Shown: one piece after another, positions 37,901-48,300 of the stretch | How positions within the stretch are numbered: position 1 is the stretch's first letter | How the letters are laid out: each line of letters starts with the position of its first letter | Assembly (NCBI RefSeq): GCF_000764305.2 | Contig: NW_025930738.1 | Span: 526,014-590,013 of the forward strand | DNA from: Hyalella azteca | Taxonomy: Eukaryota; Arthropoda; Malacostraca; Amphipoda; Hyalellidae | Length of the DNA stretch: 64,000 bases | Direction: 5' to 3' | Position numbers and translations under genes: made by a program | Notes under the pieces: model-generated | The model's input: the letters and a program-made list of their open reading frames with translations, nothing else | Databases searched by the model: none | What the model was told of the DNA's origin: nothing

Positions 37901-40888
37901 AATTGCTGTGCTTGCGCAAAAAAATACTCTATCTGCTTAGTAGTTTGCGGAGAGAAAAGAAGTTTTAAGCTTGCAACGCGACACGCTTTATTTGAATATA
38001 AAAAGTAGTAGAAGAAGGGGGTATTGAGACAGTTTAAATTGGTTTATTTACAACGCCTAGAGGCACTGCTAAGGAGAGCGCTGCAAAATCATTTGCATGA
38101 AGTAGATATTTTTTTATTCTAGCGGCTTGCCAAATGGAGTCCGTATTCAAATTATGACAACATTTAAAAAACCCAATATATCAATGGAAAAATTGTCCTT
38201 ACTTTCATATTATATATATTTCGATTGCATATTAGTTTCGGTATTAACACAAATGAACACAAATGCTGATAATAAAACTTGCAGAAATAAAATATAAATT
38301 ATTGCGATACCAATGTCGCTGGCACACACACCAGACACACAAGCGGTCCTCCTGCCAACGCCGGTCTTCTGACGGACAGCAGTGCGGACTCGGGGGGCCC
38401 GGGACCCCCAATTGCGGGGACCAACAAAAAGGACCCCAGAGTCCCCATCGTCTTGATGCAAGGAGTCTTCAACAGGGCGGCCGCCAACACGTCTTTAGGG
38501 AGACGAGCTGCACTGGTTAGTGGGCACTTATATTGTGCAGATCGTCTTATATTGTTCAGATCGTCATATATTGTTCATATCGTCATATATTGTTCAGATC
38601 GTCATATATTGTTCAGATCGTCATATATTGTTCAGATCGTCATATATTGTTCAGATCGTCTTATATTGTTCAGATCGTCTTATATTGTTCATATCGTCAT
38701 ATATTGTTGAGATCGTCGAATGTTTTTTTAATGAGGTTTCACTTCCCTTTTAGCTGCGCGAAACGACGGCTTGATGCTAATTTTGGAGCAAGCAGATGCA
38801 TACTGCAATAACGCAAATACTTATAGACATTAAATAATATTATGGAAAAAAATAACTAATTTTACTTTATATTCTGTCGCTCTATGTGCGTTTAATTACT
38901 CGTGAAGTTTGATGATGCAGAGCGTTTTGGGGCAATATCGAAAAAAATTATTTTCATCTCTGCAGTCAAGCCAGTTCAAAGTTTATAGCCGCAATGCAAA
39001 CCGCATCTCATATTTGATAATTTCTCAATTTTTATTTAGTTCATTAAAGATAATTGACAATAAAAACGTTAATTGTTCTCAAAGCTTGGAATTAATAATT
39101 GTTTATAACATATTCAGTTATAAAATAATTGTTTATAACATTTTTTTTTATTTTCGTAATAATGAAATTAAATAAATATATGAATAATTTGCGAAACACG
39201 AGCACCCAAAAAAGAGATATGATAATTTTGAAATTACTTACTAGTATCACGCACAAAATTTGAGCATTGCTGAACTAAACATGAGATGCACCGGACCAGG
39301 AGGTGGAACGCCTGCCGCTGCCGGCGACGCTGGTGGAGCCCACGTCCAAGCTACGGGGAGCCCTGCCTGTGCTGCCGCCCTCCTTCGCCTCCCTCTGCCT
39401 CTGCCTCAACGTCTGCCTTCCGGGACTTGGTACGCAAAACTTTTTTTCAGGAATTATATTTGAAAGTTCTCGATGTTAGTGGTAATTCGGGCAAAATTAC
39501 AAGTTTAAATACATCGGTGTTCCTCGAATGGAAACAACGTAAATATATTTTAATTTACAACAAGTTTCGATCGCACATCGGCCCAAAAACGGAAGTGTTG
39601 CTAATGCAACAATGAGGTCTAGATGTCATAGTAATCTTAAGTGTGTAATGATCATAATCGATATCAACTATATTCTGCAGGCACCATCATGGTAGAACTG
39701 TAATTCTGTATTTATGTATCAGATATGTAAGGTACCATTAATCATGACCCTCGATTTAAACATTTACCTCAACTGTACTCGACAAGCATGGTGGAAAAGT
39801 TATTTAGTTATCATTACTCTTAGGCACATTAATCATGACGTTCCACCGTGAACATTCACATCTACTTTACATGGCAGACGCCATCATATGGTTAAATAGT
39901 TATTTAGGGATCATATACCTTCATTTTAACCTTCACCTTCACAATCACATCAATTATACCGTGATATTTACTATAATGTTATGAGCTACGCTTTAAACAT
40001 TCAAATAAGCTGTGCTCGACAGGCACAATTTTGAGCGGGTGGCTTGGACTGTGCGTAGGGCGCAACCGCCTGGCGGCCATTGAGACGCCGCGCAACCAAG
40101 CCATGTCGGTGCTCATCACCAGCGCCACGGGGCTGGCCCAGCTCGCCACAGTCTGCTTCTTCCTCGTCGGCTGGTTCTGGGCCATCGCCTGGGGCCTTCT
40201 ACTCGTGTCTATATCACGTGAGATCATGCCTATATAACCTGGGCCATCGCCTGGGGCCTCCTACTCGTGTCTATATCACGTGAGATCATGCCTATATAAC
40301 CTGGGCCATCGCCTGGGGCCTTCTACTCGTGTCTATATCACGTGAGATCATGCCTATTCAATCTTCACAAAATATAATGCGAATTAGGAAAATATTTTTC
40401 GTCGCTCACTGTCGTCATTCTATTCATCAAGTCGAAAAAAAACTACGGCATTCAGCGTAGTTGCCCCATAAGCTTCTCGACCATTATTTCATTAAGAAAT
40501 ATTCGCTAACCTAATTTATTTTAGAGAGGTAGTAGTTTGTTTTTCTGCTTACCATAGTTGCTAGCCTGTGCACCATCGCGTATTTGATTTACTTGCCAGC
40601 ATCATTCGGTTCTATGACTTAATTTATCATAACACAACTCTCTCATTTTAATGATTCATTTTTGAAGTATTGTTTTCTGAGGTACAGTAGCCTTCCTGCA
40701 ATAATTATAATCATTAGTAAAAGTGATTAACCTAAGGATTGTTTGTCGCACTATGGTGTTAACGTTGCGTTTTTTCCTCTCCAGAAAAATACCTCATACA
40801 CACCGACGAGCACGCGAAGACCATGCGAGGTGCCGTCGGCTTGGAGATGATGTCTCTCAACGCAAACCCAGACAAGTCCAACCCCTAG
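25925..40888 (+). CDS. stum: stum (stumble) orthologue: mechanosensory transduction mediator, 8 exons
   Basis: Drosophila Stum is a large protein needed in proprioceptive neurons to sense joint position; vertebrates keep only the short membrane domain. The proposed coding exons are 25925-25968, 27692-33218, 33425-33777, 37029-37313, 38335-38515, 39300-39429, 40023-40217 and 40785-40888. All phases agree (2, 0, 2, 2, 0, 1, 1), giving about 2272 residues. A long, mostly disordered, Ser/Arg/Lys-rich N-terminal part is followed by the C-terminal SPEC3/Stum domain: LRGALPVLPPSFASLCLCLN, VCLPGLGTILSGW (helix 1, about residues 2151-2185), SVLITSATGLAQLATVCFFL (helix 2, about 2202-2238) and VSISQKY. 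The LP-LP...LN..LPGLGT and SISQ.Y motifs are those I know from human STUM. The membrane domain is secure; the first exon and the exact acceptor at 27688/27691 are less so. Confidence 0.9.
25969..27691. other. Proposed first intron of stum
   Basis: Contains the 17-bp minisatellite. It also holds a more GC-rich stretch at 27240-27420 with an ATG (27259) and a strong donor, CAA|GTGAGT, at 27290. That ATG frame leaves in phase 1 and does not fit the large exon, so I did not use it; it may be an alternative 5' exon or promoter. Confidence 0.4.
26650..26950. repeat. 17-bp minisatellite, about 17 copies, in stum intron 1
   Basis: Units of the form CGCTTACATGTTTGAAT, with CCC or GCC variants and ACATATTTG alternatives; the middle five units are identical. 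Confidence 0.95.
27692..33218 (+). CDS. stum: stum large exon (about 1842 codons)
   Basis: One uninterrupted frame of 5.5 kb. The acceptor is CAG at 27691 or 27688 (weak pyrimidine tract); donor GAAGAG|GTGAGT follows 33218 in phase 0. Numbering from the proposed ATG: an N-terminal block with CLWWSLSPSGDRITICLPED; low-complexity acidic and Ser-rich sequence; a tandem K-P-K-S-x-E-E-D repeat at about 825-951; an SR-dipeptide-rich basic region at about 1225-1390; a conserved-looking aromatic block LGAWFQKWNPFRYLFGG near 1520; and a Lys/Glu/Ala-rich stretch at about 1615-1651 likely to form a helix. No enzyme or known globular domain is visible. Codon use is even and no frameshift is seen. Confidence 0.93.
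30121..30495 (+). repeat. stum: Coding tandem repeat in stum (KPKSxEED, about 24-36 bp units)
   Basis: About ten to twelve units such as KPKSLEEDR, KPKSVEEDF, KPKSQEEGDR and RPKSLEEER. Unit lengths vary but all stay multiples of three, so the frame is held. At DNA level the core is AAGCCCAAATCTCTAGAAGA. This points to recent in-frame expansion within a disordered, charged segment, a likely site of length polymorphism. Confidence 0.92.
33425..33777 (+). CDS. stum: stum exon 3, proline-rich with a 59-residue duplication
   Basis: Acceptor TTTGCCTGGATCCCAG ends at 33424 and donor AT|GTCAGT follows 33777; phase 0 in, 2 out. It encodes two tandem copies of a segment beginning SHITxPxxxxRVPxPxPQG and running through GRxFPxALPS..RFPxPxxP..ST.EDxA. 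The starts of the copies are 177 bp apart. The neighbouring frame read-through past 33777 is intron. Confidence 0.85.
33778..37028. other. stum intron 3
   Basis: 3.2 kb, no gene recognised. There is a small perfect hairpin at about 35211-35240 (TTTATTAACTATT, loop of four, complement). The open frames at 34750-34956 and 35551-35967 have no family resemblance. Confidence 0.45.
37029..37313 (+). CDS. stum: stum exon 4
   Basis: Acceptor TTGGCCTTCAAG after a pyrimidine-rich tract (CTCTCTCGTTGTTTGGCC); donor AATAA|GTAACC. Entered in phase 2 and left in phase 2, with no stop across 285 bp. A basic start (SRRQSATRRAVTSKRRKVRR) is followed by an acidic end (VPELEEEQPREQDDMTSITV). No domain is recognised. 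Phase agreement on both sides supports it. Confidence 0.75.
37505..37660. repeat. 42-bp minisatellite, 3-4 copies, in stum intron 4
   Basis: Unit GTGCAGATAGTGCATCGTCT plus TCAAATCATCGTGTTATGTCCC. Since 42 is divisible by three, a repetitive frame (37491-37712) stays open, but it is intronic by the stum model. Confidence 0.93.
38335..38515 (+). CDS. stum: stum exon 5
   Basis: Acceptor ACACACCAG, donor CTG|GTTAGT, phase 2 in and 0 out, 181 bp. GC-rich against AT-rich surroundings. It encodes a Gly/Pro/Ser linker and then VPIVLMQGVFNRAAANTSLG RRAAL just ahead of the membrane domain. A 19-bp minisatellite starts about 12 bp beyond the donor. Confidence 0.82.
38527..38717. repeat. 19-bp minisatellite, 10 copies, just after a stum donor
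   Basis: Unit TCATATATTGTTCAGATCG with C/A and T/G variants. It starts about 12 bp downstream of the exon 5 donor at 38516. All three plus frames are open through it. Confidence 0.95.
38718..39299. other. stum intron 5, remainder
   Basis: AT-rich intronic sequence with no recognised feature. The short frame at 38909-39175 is low-complexity. Confidence 0.45.
39300..39429 (+). CDS. stum: stum exon 6, first membrane helix of the Stum domain
   Basis: Acceptor CGGACCAG (poor pyrimidine tract), donor CTTG|GTACGC, phase 0 in and 1 out. It encodes EVERLPLPATLVEPTSKLRG, ALPVLPPSFASLCLCLNVCL and PGL. The LP.LP and LN..LPGLG motifs are diagnostic of the SPEC3/Stum family. Confidence 0.9.
39430..40022. 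other. stum intron 6
   Basis: About 590 bp, AT-rich. TTAATCATGAC recurs at 39738 and 39829, suggesting an old internal duplication. No gene. Confidence 0.45.
40023..40217 (+). CDS. stum: stum exon 7, second membrane helix; 3' end triplicated downstream
   Basis: Acceptor CTCGACAG, donor TCAC|GTGAGA, phase 1 on both sides. It encodes GTILSGWLGLCVGRNRLAAI, ETPRNQAMSVLITSATGLAQ, LATVCFFLVGWFWAIAWGLL and LVSIS. The last 37 bp of the exon plus 25 bp of intron are repeated twice more immediately downstream, donor included. Only the first donor preserves the reading frame; the others would read into a TAA 20 bp past the first donor. Confidence 0.92.
40181..40358. repeat. stum: 62-bp unit in three tandem copies spanning a splice donor
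   Basis: GCCATCGCCTGGGGCCTTCT starts at 40181, GCCATCGCCTGGGGCCTCCT at 40243 and GCCATCGCCTGGGGCCTTCT at 40305. Each copy includes TATATCACGTGAGATCATGC, so donor GT dinucleotides stand at 40218, 40280 and 40342. Copies differ by only one or two bases, so the duplication is recent (or an assembly effect). Confidence 0.97.
40785..40888 (+). CDS. stum: stum last exon
   Basis: Acceptor TTTTTTCCTCTCCAG ends at 40784; TAG at 40886-40888. Phase 1 in. It encodes (Q)KYLIHTDEHAKTMRGAVGLE then MMSLNANPDKSNP. SISQKY matches SISQ.Y at the same place in vertebrate STUM; the tail beyond is longer. Confidence 0.92.
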
Positions 40889-40897
40889 CATTACTCA

Positions 40898-40903
40898 AAT
40901 AAA
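40898..40903 (+). terminator. stum: AATAAA close to the stum stop codon
   Basis: A polyadenylation hexamer only 10 bp after the stop. If it were used, the 3' UTR would be very short; further hexamers lie downstream, so the real site is open. Confidence 0.3.
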
Positions 40904-42029
40904 CTGGCGACCTATTTTTAATAACGATACATTAACAGAAAGGAAAATTAATCCAAAACAAGTCTACCTCACCGCAAGGCTTTATTGCCCGCTATTTGGG
41001 TTCAAAGGTAATTAAACGCCACTCTCTAGCCTCGAAATGATGTTGGAGTATCGGAAACTGCCAGCTTGAAATCTAAACCCAATAACGACTTCCATAGTCA
41101 AAGCAGCCCCTCGGCGTATATTGAACTCTTGGTTTTACAGCGACGATACATGAACAGAACTAAATGTGTGAAGATAACTGAAATGGCCTTTGCAAGGTTC
41201 TTATTTAATTTTTATAAGCGTTATTCATAATCATATTTTGATATTTATAATCGTAAATACAGGACCAACTTCTCGCCTACAAAACTAGCAGTAGCCTTCC
41301 TGCAATGCATGTCTACCATTGAGGACCAAGTATTCTTGAGATACGCCAATTTAGGACTAGTTTTTGTACATATCAAACTCAAGTGGGACCAACCACCAGC
41401 AGATTTGTATCAGGCAAAGCCCTGGCTTTCGATGTATAGACTGGTTAACTCCGTACCTACGTACTATATTTCTGTAACGCTACTTCGAGTACGTAAACTT
41501 TTCTTGTAAACTTTTTCATGTGTATGAACTTTTTCATAAATGTATGAATACAATAATATACTGAGTAAAGGAATCTAAACGAATCAACTCTAACCAGTTA
41601 CAACCACACATAGAGCGAATGCTTTCAGCAGACGAGACGCGAGGCTGAATTTTGTCAGACGATTTGATTCATGATTTGATTGATCTAGGCTAGCATGCGC
41701 TTGCAAATCACCCTGCAAATCTGGCTAATTCTTCCGACACATCTTAGTTTCTTACAGGGCTTTCGAAAGAAAACGTAAAAAAGCGTGGTCGTATCGTAAA
41801 AGTAAACCGAGACAATACATTTGACAAGAAATGAAGTTAATGAAACTAGAAAGCATCGCTTAAATATTTTAAAATAAATACAATGGGCGACGCGGCATGT
41901 ACAAAAGAAGGTGAACAATTTGTCAAGAAATGAATCCCAAAGAGTGATACCGACGGGGCATTTACAATCACACAATTGTACACGAGGGACTAGCGACCAG
42001 CGACGTACACACCGCTGCTTGTGAAGGGT

Positions 42030-42140
42030 CTAGGCAAACCTGTACAGTGTACGTCATACGTCATACACATCCTAATTAGGCATACCTGTACAGTGTACGT
42101 CATACACATCCTAATTAGGCATTCCTGTACAGTGTACACT
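42030..42140. repeat. About 41-bp direct repeat, 2.5 copies
   Basis: CCTGTACAGTGTACGTCATA, then CACATCCTAATTAGGCAT, repeated; the first unit has an extra CGTCATA. Confidence 0.93.
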
Positions 42141-43470
42141 TACATCATAAATATCTTAATCCTCGAACAAATGACACGAGCGAGGTAACGAATACTGGAA
42201 CATGGACTGAACATAAAAGCCGGTTATTAGTACCGCAGTGGTATTGTAGTTACTGGTTAAAATAATAGCAAAAAGAGACTTGAAATGTTATCACAGTTCA
42301 TCGGCTGAGTTCATGAGAGCATCGCAGCCATTTCGCCAACTTATACGTCACACGAAATGCAAATTTGATTTCCGTGTGCGGTTGACTTATGGTCAACGAT
42401 GAGCAAATGTCAGATCAAATCAGTAACAAGAGGAAACGTGAAACTATGAAGCAAAACTGTCTAACGAGGCCACTTGAGACAAAAGAAGAGCTACTATAGG
42501 CCAATAGAAATATGTATAAGCGTGTCACTGTATTTTTATCATATAAAGATGCATGTTTTGCTAGAATAGAAAAACATGTGCTATTACCTACTAAATTGTC
42601 AATACCATAACTTCAAATCTAATTGATCTAATTAACCTGGAACAAGTATGAGTCAGTGTCTCGAGCAGCCCAGCGAGACGGGAGTTCAAGGTGAAGCTAT
42701 ACAAAATGTTAAATATCGTCAGATGTAGAAGTTAAAGGACACTCTCTCATTGACATTGAAAATGAATCACAATCCTACAACTACACAACTAACTTCTTAG
42801 TTTGCAGGTTTAGGTTGACACGAGTCGTAAAATAATCCACGAGAATTTGTCTAATACCAGCTAGCTAGAATACATCACAGGTATGAGGCAGAGAACGTTC
42901 AATTTTGTCCAAATGAATGGAGTTACCATGACATAAACCGTAGAAACATTAGGAAAAAATAAATTGATCTAAAATATCTGCAAGGTACAGAGATAGCTAA
43001 CAGAAGCAGTGAGACTAAGAGGCTGTAAGAAAAAACTGATGGCGCTCGTATTTAAGAGCTCTAACTTGCACTACATTAATTACCAATAGACCGTGATCAG
43101 GTCTACGTGTGACTCCCAGGAAGCTCTGATGTGTAGCTAATTATAGATATTATGATCACCAAACTACCCAAGGCTATCCTTAACTACTGTCATTCGTCGC
43201 TAACAAAATGAAGAAAGAAATGATGTACCATTTGAAGCCTGATCACCAAATTTATAGATCCGCTAATGTAAAGAAACAGACAGTCCTTTCTTGACCCAAA
43301 GCAAAGCTGAACACCGTTTCGTGCAAGGTCAATCCGCGGCCAAAAAACGTACAAGGTCGACCCACGGCCATGTCAGAAAATTTAAAATATGACATTGGCT
43401 AAGCCCCATCCTCACTACAAATTGAGCCTGGACCAATTGCAGTTACACCAAATTTAGGTCGAGAACACAC

Positions 43471-43621
43471 CAGGGGCCATACTTTCAAAACTCGCCAAGT
43501 GAACGTATGTACTTACGCTCTATTTTCTTTTCTATGACTGGTGGATGTTGCTTGAAAGGCCGTCAATGATTGGCTGATGAACTTACGATCTCTTAACTTT
43601 TTTTGAAAGTATGGGCCCAGG
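43471..43621. mobile_element. MITE, copy 2 (same family as 4664-4812)
   Basis: GGGGCCATACTTTCAAAA at the left and TTTTGAAAGTATGGGCCC at the right, with an interior collinear to copy 1 (for example CTTGAAAGGCC, TCAATGATTG and TGATGAACTTACGATCTCTT). Both copies lie in the same orientation. Confidence 0.8.
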
Positions 43622-45170
43622 GGAATAACAAATCATAGACATCATCCAAACGCCAATGTTGGGAATTGACAGCACAACAACATGACAACAAGTTCAACGC
43701 ATCCGCAGACGGAAGATTCTGTAATTTTGACATTACACTGGTGTCATCTGTATCAATCTCGCCAGGAATTCAGCGAACGAAAATTGATTCTTGTCAAGTA
43801 ATACAGAAACATTGGTGCTTGTGTTACGACAAAACCTGATCTCTAGATCAAAGCTCATAACCTACTGAACAGTTCCGAGCGAATTCGTACTTATTTCTTT
43901 AAACTAAGATAAGAAATAAATGGAAGGGTTACAATAAATAAAAAGTTAGCCTGAAACCGAACACCATAAATTCCGCCTGAAAATATTAAGGCTTGCCATG
44001 AAATAACATAAAACTTGCAAGGAAGAGAACCTCCTTTCCAGCACACTAGTCCGAAATATTCAGGTTCAGGTATGACTTGTCCTTTGCACTGATGAAGCTT
44101 GAGCAATGCAGAGCGATCTGAATGTTACTTGATGATCAACGCATCGCGTTAAGCAAGACATTTCCAGAAGATAAGAAGGCGCTCATGTCATTGCCGTTTC
44201 CTTTGTGTATTCGTCAGATAAATGTGCGATACAAACTGAATGAAGACACAGGAAACTCATGACTCACAAACACCTGCCTTAATTTCACAATTTGAAAGAG
44301 AGTTTGAATCACGGCAAAACTACGACAGTCCCTTTTCATGACCACAAAACTTTAAAACCAGACCATTTTAATTCAGCCTCCAAATCTCTCAGTACGCAAA
44401 ACGAAGAATAAATTAATTTCGAGTGTCATTTTAGTTAGAAATTCGAGAAGGTAAATTTCACAAATTTGAAGCATGTTAGAAGAACCATTTATAATCATCA
44501 GTGCAATATCCATACCACTACTTCATACGTGACATATCGTATTTAACTGTGAGAATTAATATTACAAGTTGAATGAATACGTACGTAAACACTTATTCCC
44601 ACCCACAGTGCCGTTCATAAATGATGCTTGATTATACTAATCTCAAGTTTCACAAGAACAACAGAGCCCTCAATTCAATGTGTCAGTAGTACAAATCTTA
44701 AGGTATCAACGACTTACAACTAGCGGCATACACGTGAAAAATGTTACGGAGTGGAGAAGCAGCACCAAACTGTTCACACACCACGATCAACCAAAAAAAT
44801 TCTTGTCAGAGAACAGTTTGTACAATACAAATGAGATTTAATGAAATACAAATGGATTAAAAAAATATTTATCGTCGCCTACCTGAAAAATTCTTTCACG
44901 AGCGATAATGACAAAAAAATACGCAACTCGCTACTGTACTCTACAAGACGAGGTCGAGGCGCAAAAAAATGTGGAGCGCTGTCAGTTGTATGTGCATCTA
45001 TAATTTCTTTATTAAATAATCTAAACGAAATAAAACCAATGAATTAAATTAAACACGGGCGAAAAAAGCTTAGGTACAGAAGGTGACACATTTTGTGAGC
45101 CGATGATGACGAGTGCACTGGATATTGACAAGGCGCCTAAATCAAAATTATCTATCATAATCATTAGCTA
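43622..45170. other. Spacer and likely Vmp1 3' UTR
   Basis: No gene seen. The last few hundred bases before 45171 are probably the Vmp1 3' untranslated region (minus strand). Frames at 43891-44106 and 44841-45047 have no family resemblance. Confidence 0.4.
45008..45013 (-). terminator. Vmp1: Candidate Vmp1 polyadenylation signal
   Basis: AATAAA on the minus strand about 160 bp after the stop codon, a reasonable position for a short 3' UTR. Confidence 0.35.
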
Positions 45171-45386
45171 TCAATCCTTAGCGTGCTTGGCTTTGCTGGG
45201 TCTACTAGCCGCAGGCACGGCCGACGTCTCGGGAACGTTTTTCCTTTTGCTGGCGCTGCCACCGCTTGCTTTACTGAGGCGCTTGTGGTAGCTCTGGGCC
45301 AAAGAGTTGACGATGCTCACCACAAAGTAAGTCACCATCACCAGGATGAACTTATCAAAAGCCCAAGACACGAAGTTCACACCATC
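45171..45386 (-). CDS. Vmp1: Vmp1 last exon
   Basis: Acceptor ATCGTGTGCAG, stop TGA at 45173-45171. It encodes [37 protein letters not shown] and a basic, Ser/Ala-rich tail ending KAKHAKD that is longer than the human one. No KKxx retrieval signal is seen at the very end. Confidence 0.95.
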   Translation of the reverse strand, partial: DGVNFVSWAFDKFILVMVTYFVVSIVNSLAQSYHKRLSKASGGSASKRKNVPETSAVPAASRPSKAKHAKD

Positions 45387-48300
45387 CTGCACACGATAAA
45401 AGGCTTTTTTGTTTTCAAATGCAAATTTCGAGGAACTGCATAGATCAGGAGTAAAAAAAGTTCTCGTGATCGTCCCCTAGAGGTCGAAGGCAGAACTCAA
45501 AGGGTCAATAAGTTAAGGGGGTTGGAATATTGTCGATTAAGGTAAATTAAAAGATTAGAATATTTCAACACATTATAAGCAAAGAAATTTCATGGCGAAA
45601 ATTAGCATTTTGGTGAAACTTGAATCTTCAAAACATAAATGAAAACTTCAAAATATGCGTATGCATATATGCTGCAAATCAAAATAAATGACGAGGATTT
45701 AGCGATTGTTCACACGGCAGTATCTCGGTTGAGACATTTATTCACCTATTGAACGCGTGTACAAGGAGGAGCTGATGTAAATATAATCCTACGAGGAATT
45801 CGACGGGTAGACAAGATAGGTGGCCCTGACAAACTTTATTAAGTGAGCTATCGAGACAAAACATAGCATAGCATACAAAAGCAGACTCGGTTAGAACTCA
45901 TTGAATGTTGGACCGCGATTGAATGGAATTCATCAATATATTTCCATGCCTTTATAACGAGTTCCTGATTAATGAACATGAATGAGTTATTGACTAGATT
46001 GCAATTATATCGCTTATTATTTTCCGTCTAACCTTGTCTTGCATGTCTGTATGGAAGAAAATTAAGATGCAAGAGATTCATTCTAATAAATCTTGAACAA
46101 ATCATTAAGAGTGGAGCCACTAGTATCACCTTAGCTTCAGTGCCCGCAGCCCCAGGAGTTCGTTTGAGTTTCGAGTGTTGACCGGCGAGGAATTTCTTGA
46201 ATGGCTTGTGAAGCGATGGGCCGAGCAAAGGCACGCTGGCCAGCAGGTCCAGGGCGCTCGTCAGAAGAGCTTCATTGAACGCGATGATGACGAAGAGCTT
46301 CTGTATATGCATCTTGATCACCGCCTTGCCGATTAACGTCGCCCCGAAGAACGTCCAGAAGGGAACCAAGAAGTGACCGCACGTGATGCCCGCCAAGTCG
46401 AACAACGGATTCGGGATCTGTAAGCATTCCAGGTACAGTATACGGAGGAGGAACATTGAGAATGTGCCAATGCGACGTGTGGATGCTAGTTAATTAATGT
46501 AACAGGAATGAACAAAATGACACAAATTAGAATTTTTATACGTACGAAATAATTTTATTAACATGTTTCATTTGCTACGAGTCTAAAAGCAAAACGTGGG
46601 TCAATCAATTCAAGTTTCAGACATCTCCAACCAAAATCCTTTTTGATCATGGAGTCACCTAATCATGAGAAGGATTGGCCAAGGAAGTTTCTTCTAGTTT
46701 CTTTCGACCTTCTGATCGTAAGGTCTGATTTGATTTAGTGAGCGAATCGTGTTCCTACTATCACGTACCTCGTAACCATCAAACATCACATACAACAAAC
46801 GCTTTTAATTCCTGAAATCAAAGTCGTTTGGCTTTAAAAATAAAATTTTAGAATTGACAGTTGTATTGCAGGAAAGACTCACGGAGGCGCAGGCGAGGAT
46901 GCCAAAGAAGCCGACCCTCTCAACGAGTTTCTCGACGCTGAGCTTGGCCCTGTCGAGCCAACTCATGTCCTCGGGCCGCTCCTTGAGGCGCTGAAGCTCC
47001 TCAAACTCGGCCATTTCTTCGTCGTCGGGGTCGTAGCCAGACAGGCGCGCCCCACGCGCCATGAAGTACGGCGGCAGCTCCCCTGTAGGTGAGATGAATA
47101 AGTAAAGCATCCAGTAGATAACTACGGAACGTGGAACTCGAATAATCCAGTAGCTCACAACGCAACGTGTGACTCAAATAATCCAGTAGCTCACAACGCA
47201 ACGTGGGACTCAAATAATCCAGTAGCTCACAACGCAGCTCACAACGCAACGAGGGACTCGAATAATCCAGTAGCTCACAACGCAACGAGGGACTCAAATA
47301 ATCCAGTAGCTCACAACGCAACGTGGGACTCGAATAATCTGACTACCAGGGTGGGGAAACTAACCCTATTTGATAAAAAAAATTATCGATCAGAGATTCC
47401 AATCCGGAGACAGAATCAAGAAAGAAATCCATCACTGTTAACTGAATATAGTTGCCTATAATAACTGATACTGGGTTTGACAACTAGTAACTCACGCACC
47501 TATAAATTGTCCAACCCTTTGCAGATGCTCATATTAGCTGGCAGAACCGAGAAACAGCCACTTATTGCTGCAATGTTAATTGAAAGATCCACAGAAAAAA
47601 TTTCTGAAGCTCACTGGCTAGTTAGCTGCCGGAATTTAATGGTACCTCTGCTCCAGGTCTAAGCACTGATATAGGAAAGCATGCATATTTAAAACAATTG
47701 ACAAAAAAAGACTCATCAAATACAATATTTATACCTGAAGAGAAAAGATAAAATGATTTTGGGGTATTGCTTTACATTCAAACTAACGATCTCATTACAC
47801 TTTTAATTGCAAATCGAAAGTTTTAATCTTAATCTCAAGTTGAGAAGGCTTCATGAGTCTCGGGAGGGACTCACCCAGAGCCGTGCCAGCGCCCCACATG
47901 AAGGCCTCCAGCCGCACTTTACTCATGATGGTCCAGATGTTGAGTACGGGAGCAGCTTCTACTGAGTCTGGACACACAATCCTGCACAGAAATTATATAA
48001 GTAGGTATCATCACGCCACCTATCACTATACAGGGTCATCAATATTTAGCGTTACATTGGTTTTTTAAAAATCAATAAACTGGCAAAACAGTCAAATGTG
48101 TCGTATGGAACCATGTCGACTGTTCTCCGGAAGGACCTAAAGTTGTCCCCATTCAAGCATGTCAAATAATACCAACTGTCTGCTCAAGTTGTTGACAAAC
48201 GCCTCCAAAGATCCAAGATTCTTCTTTCCCGCATTCATGATGGCACGCTGCCAAACCTCGTTTTCAGTTATGAGAAGATTTTACGTGGACAAGGGGAAGT

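Larger units (their letters stand above)
40889..43470. other. Convergent spacer between stum and Vmp1, left part
   Basis: No gene recognised. Frames at 41309-41509 and 41685-41975 have no family resemblance. A short direct repeat lies at 42030-42140. Confidence 0.4.

Noticed and set aside
38453..38811. Three overlapping plus frames rich in YIVQIVIYCSDR
   Set aside because: Generated by the 19-bp minisatellite in a stum intron.
46988..47321. Minus frame with [12 protein letters not shown] repeats reading into Vmp1 exon 6
   Set aside because: It is the 36-bp intronic minisatellite in a different frame from the Vmp1 exon.
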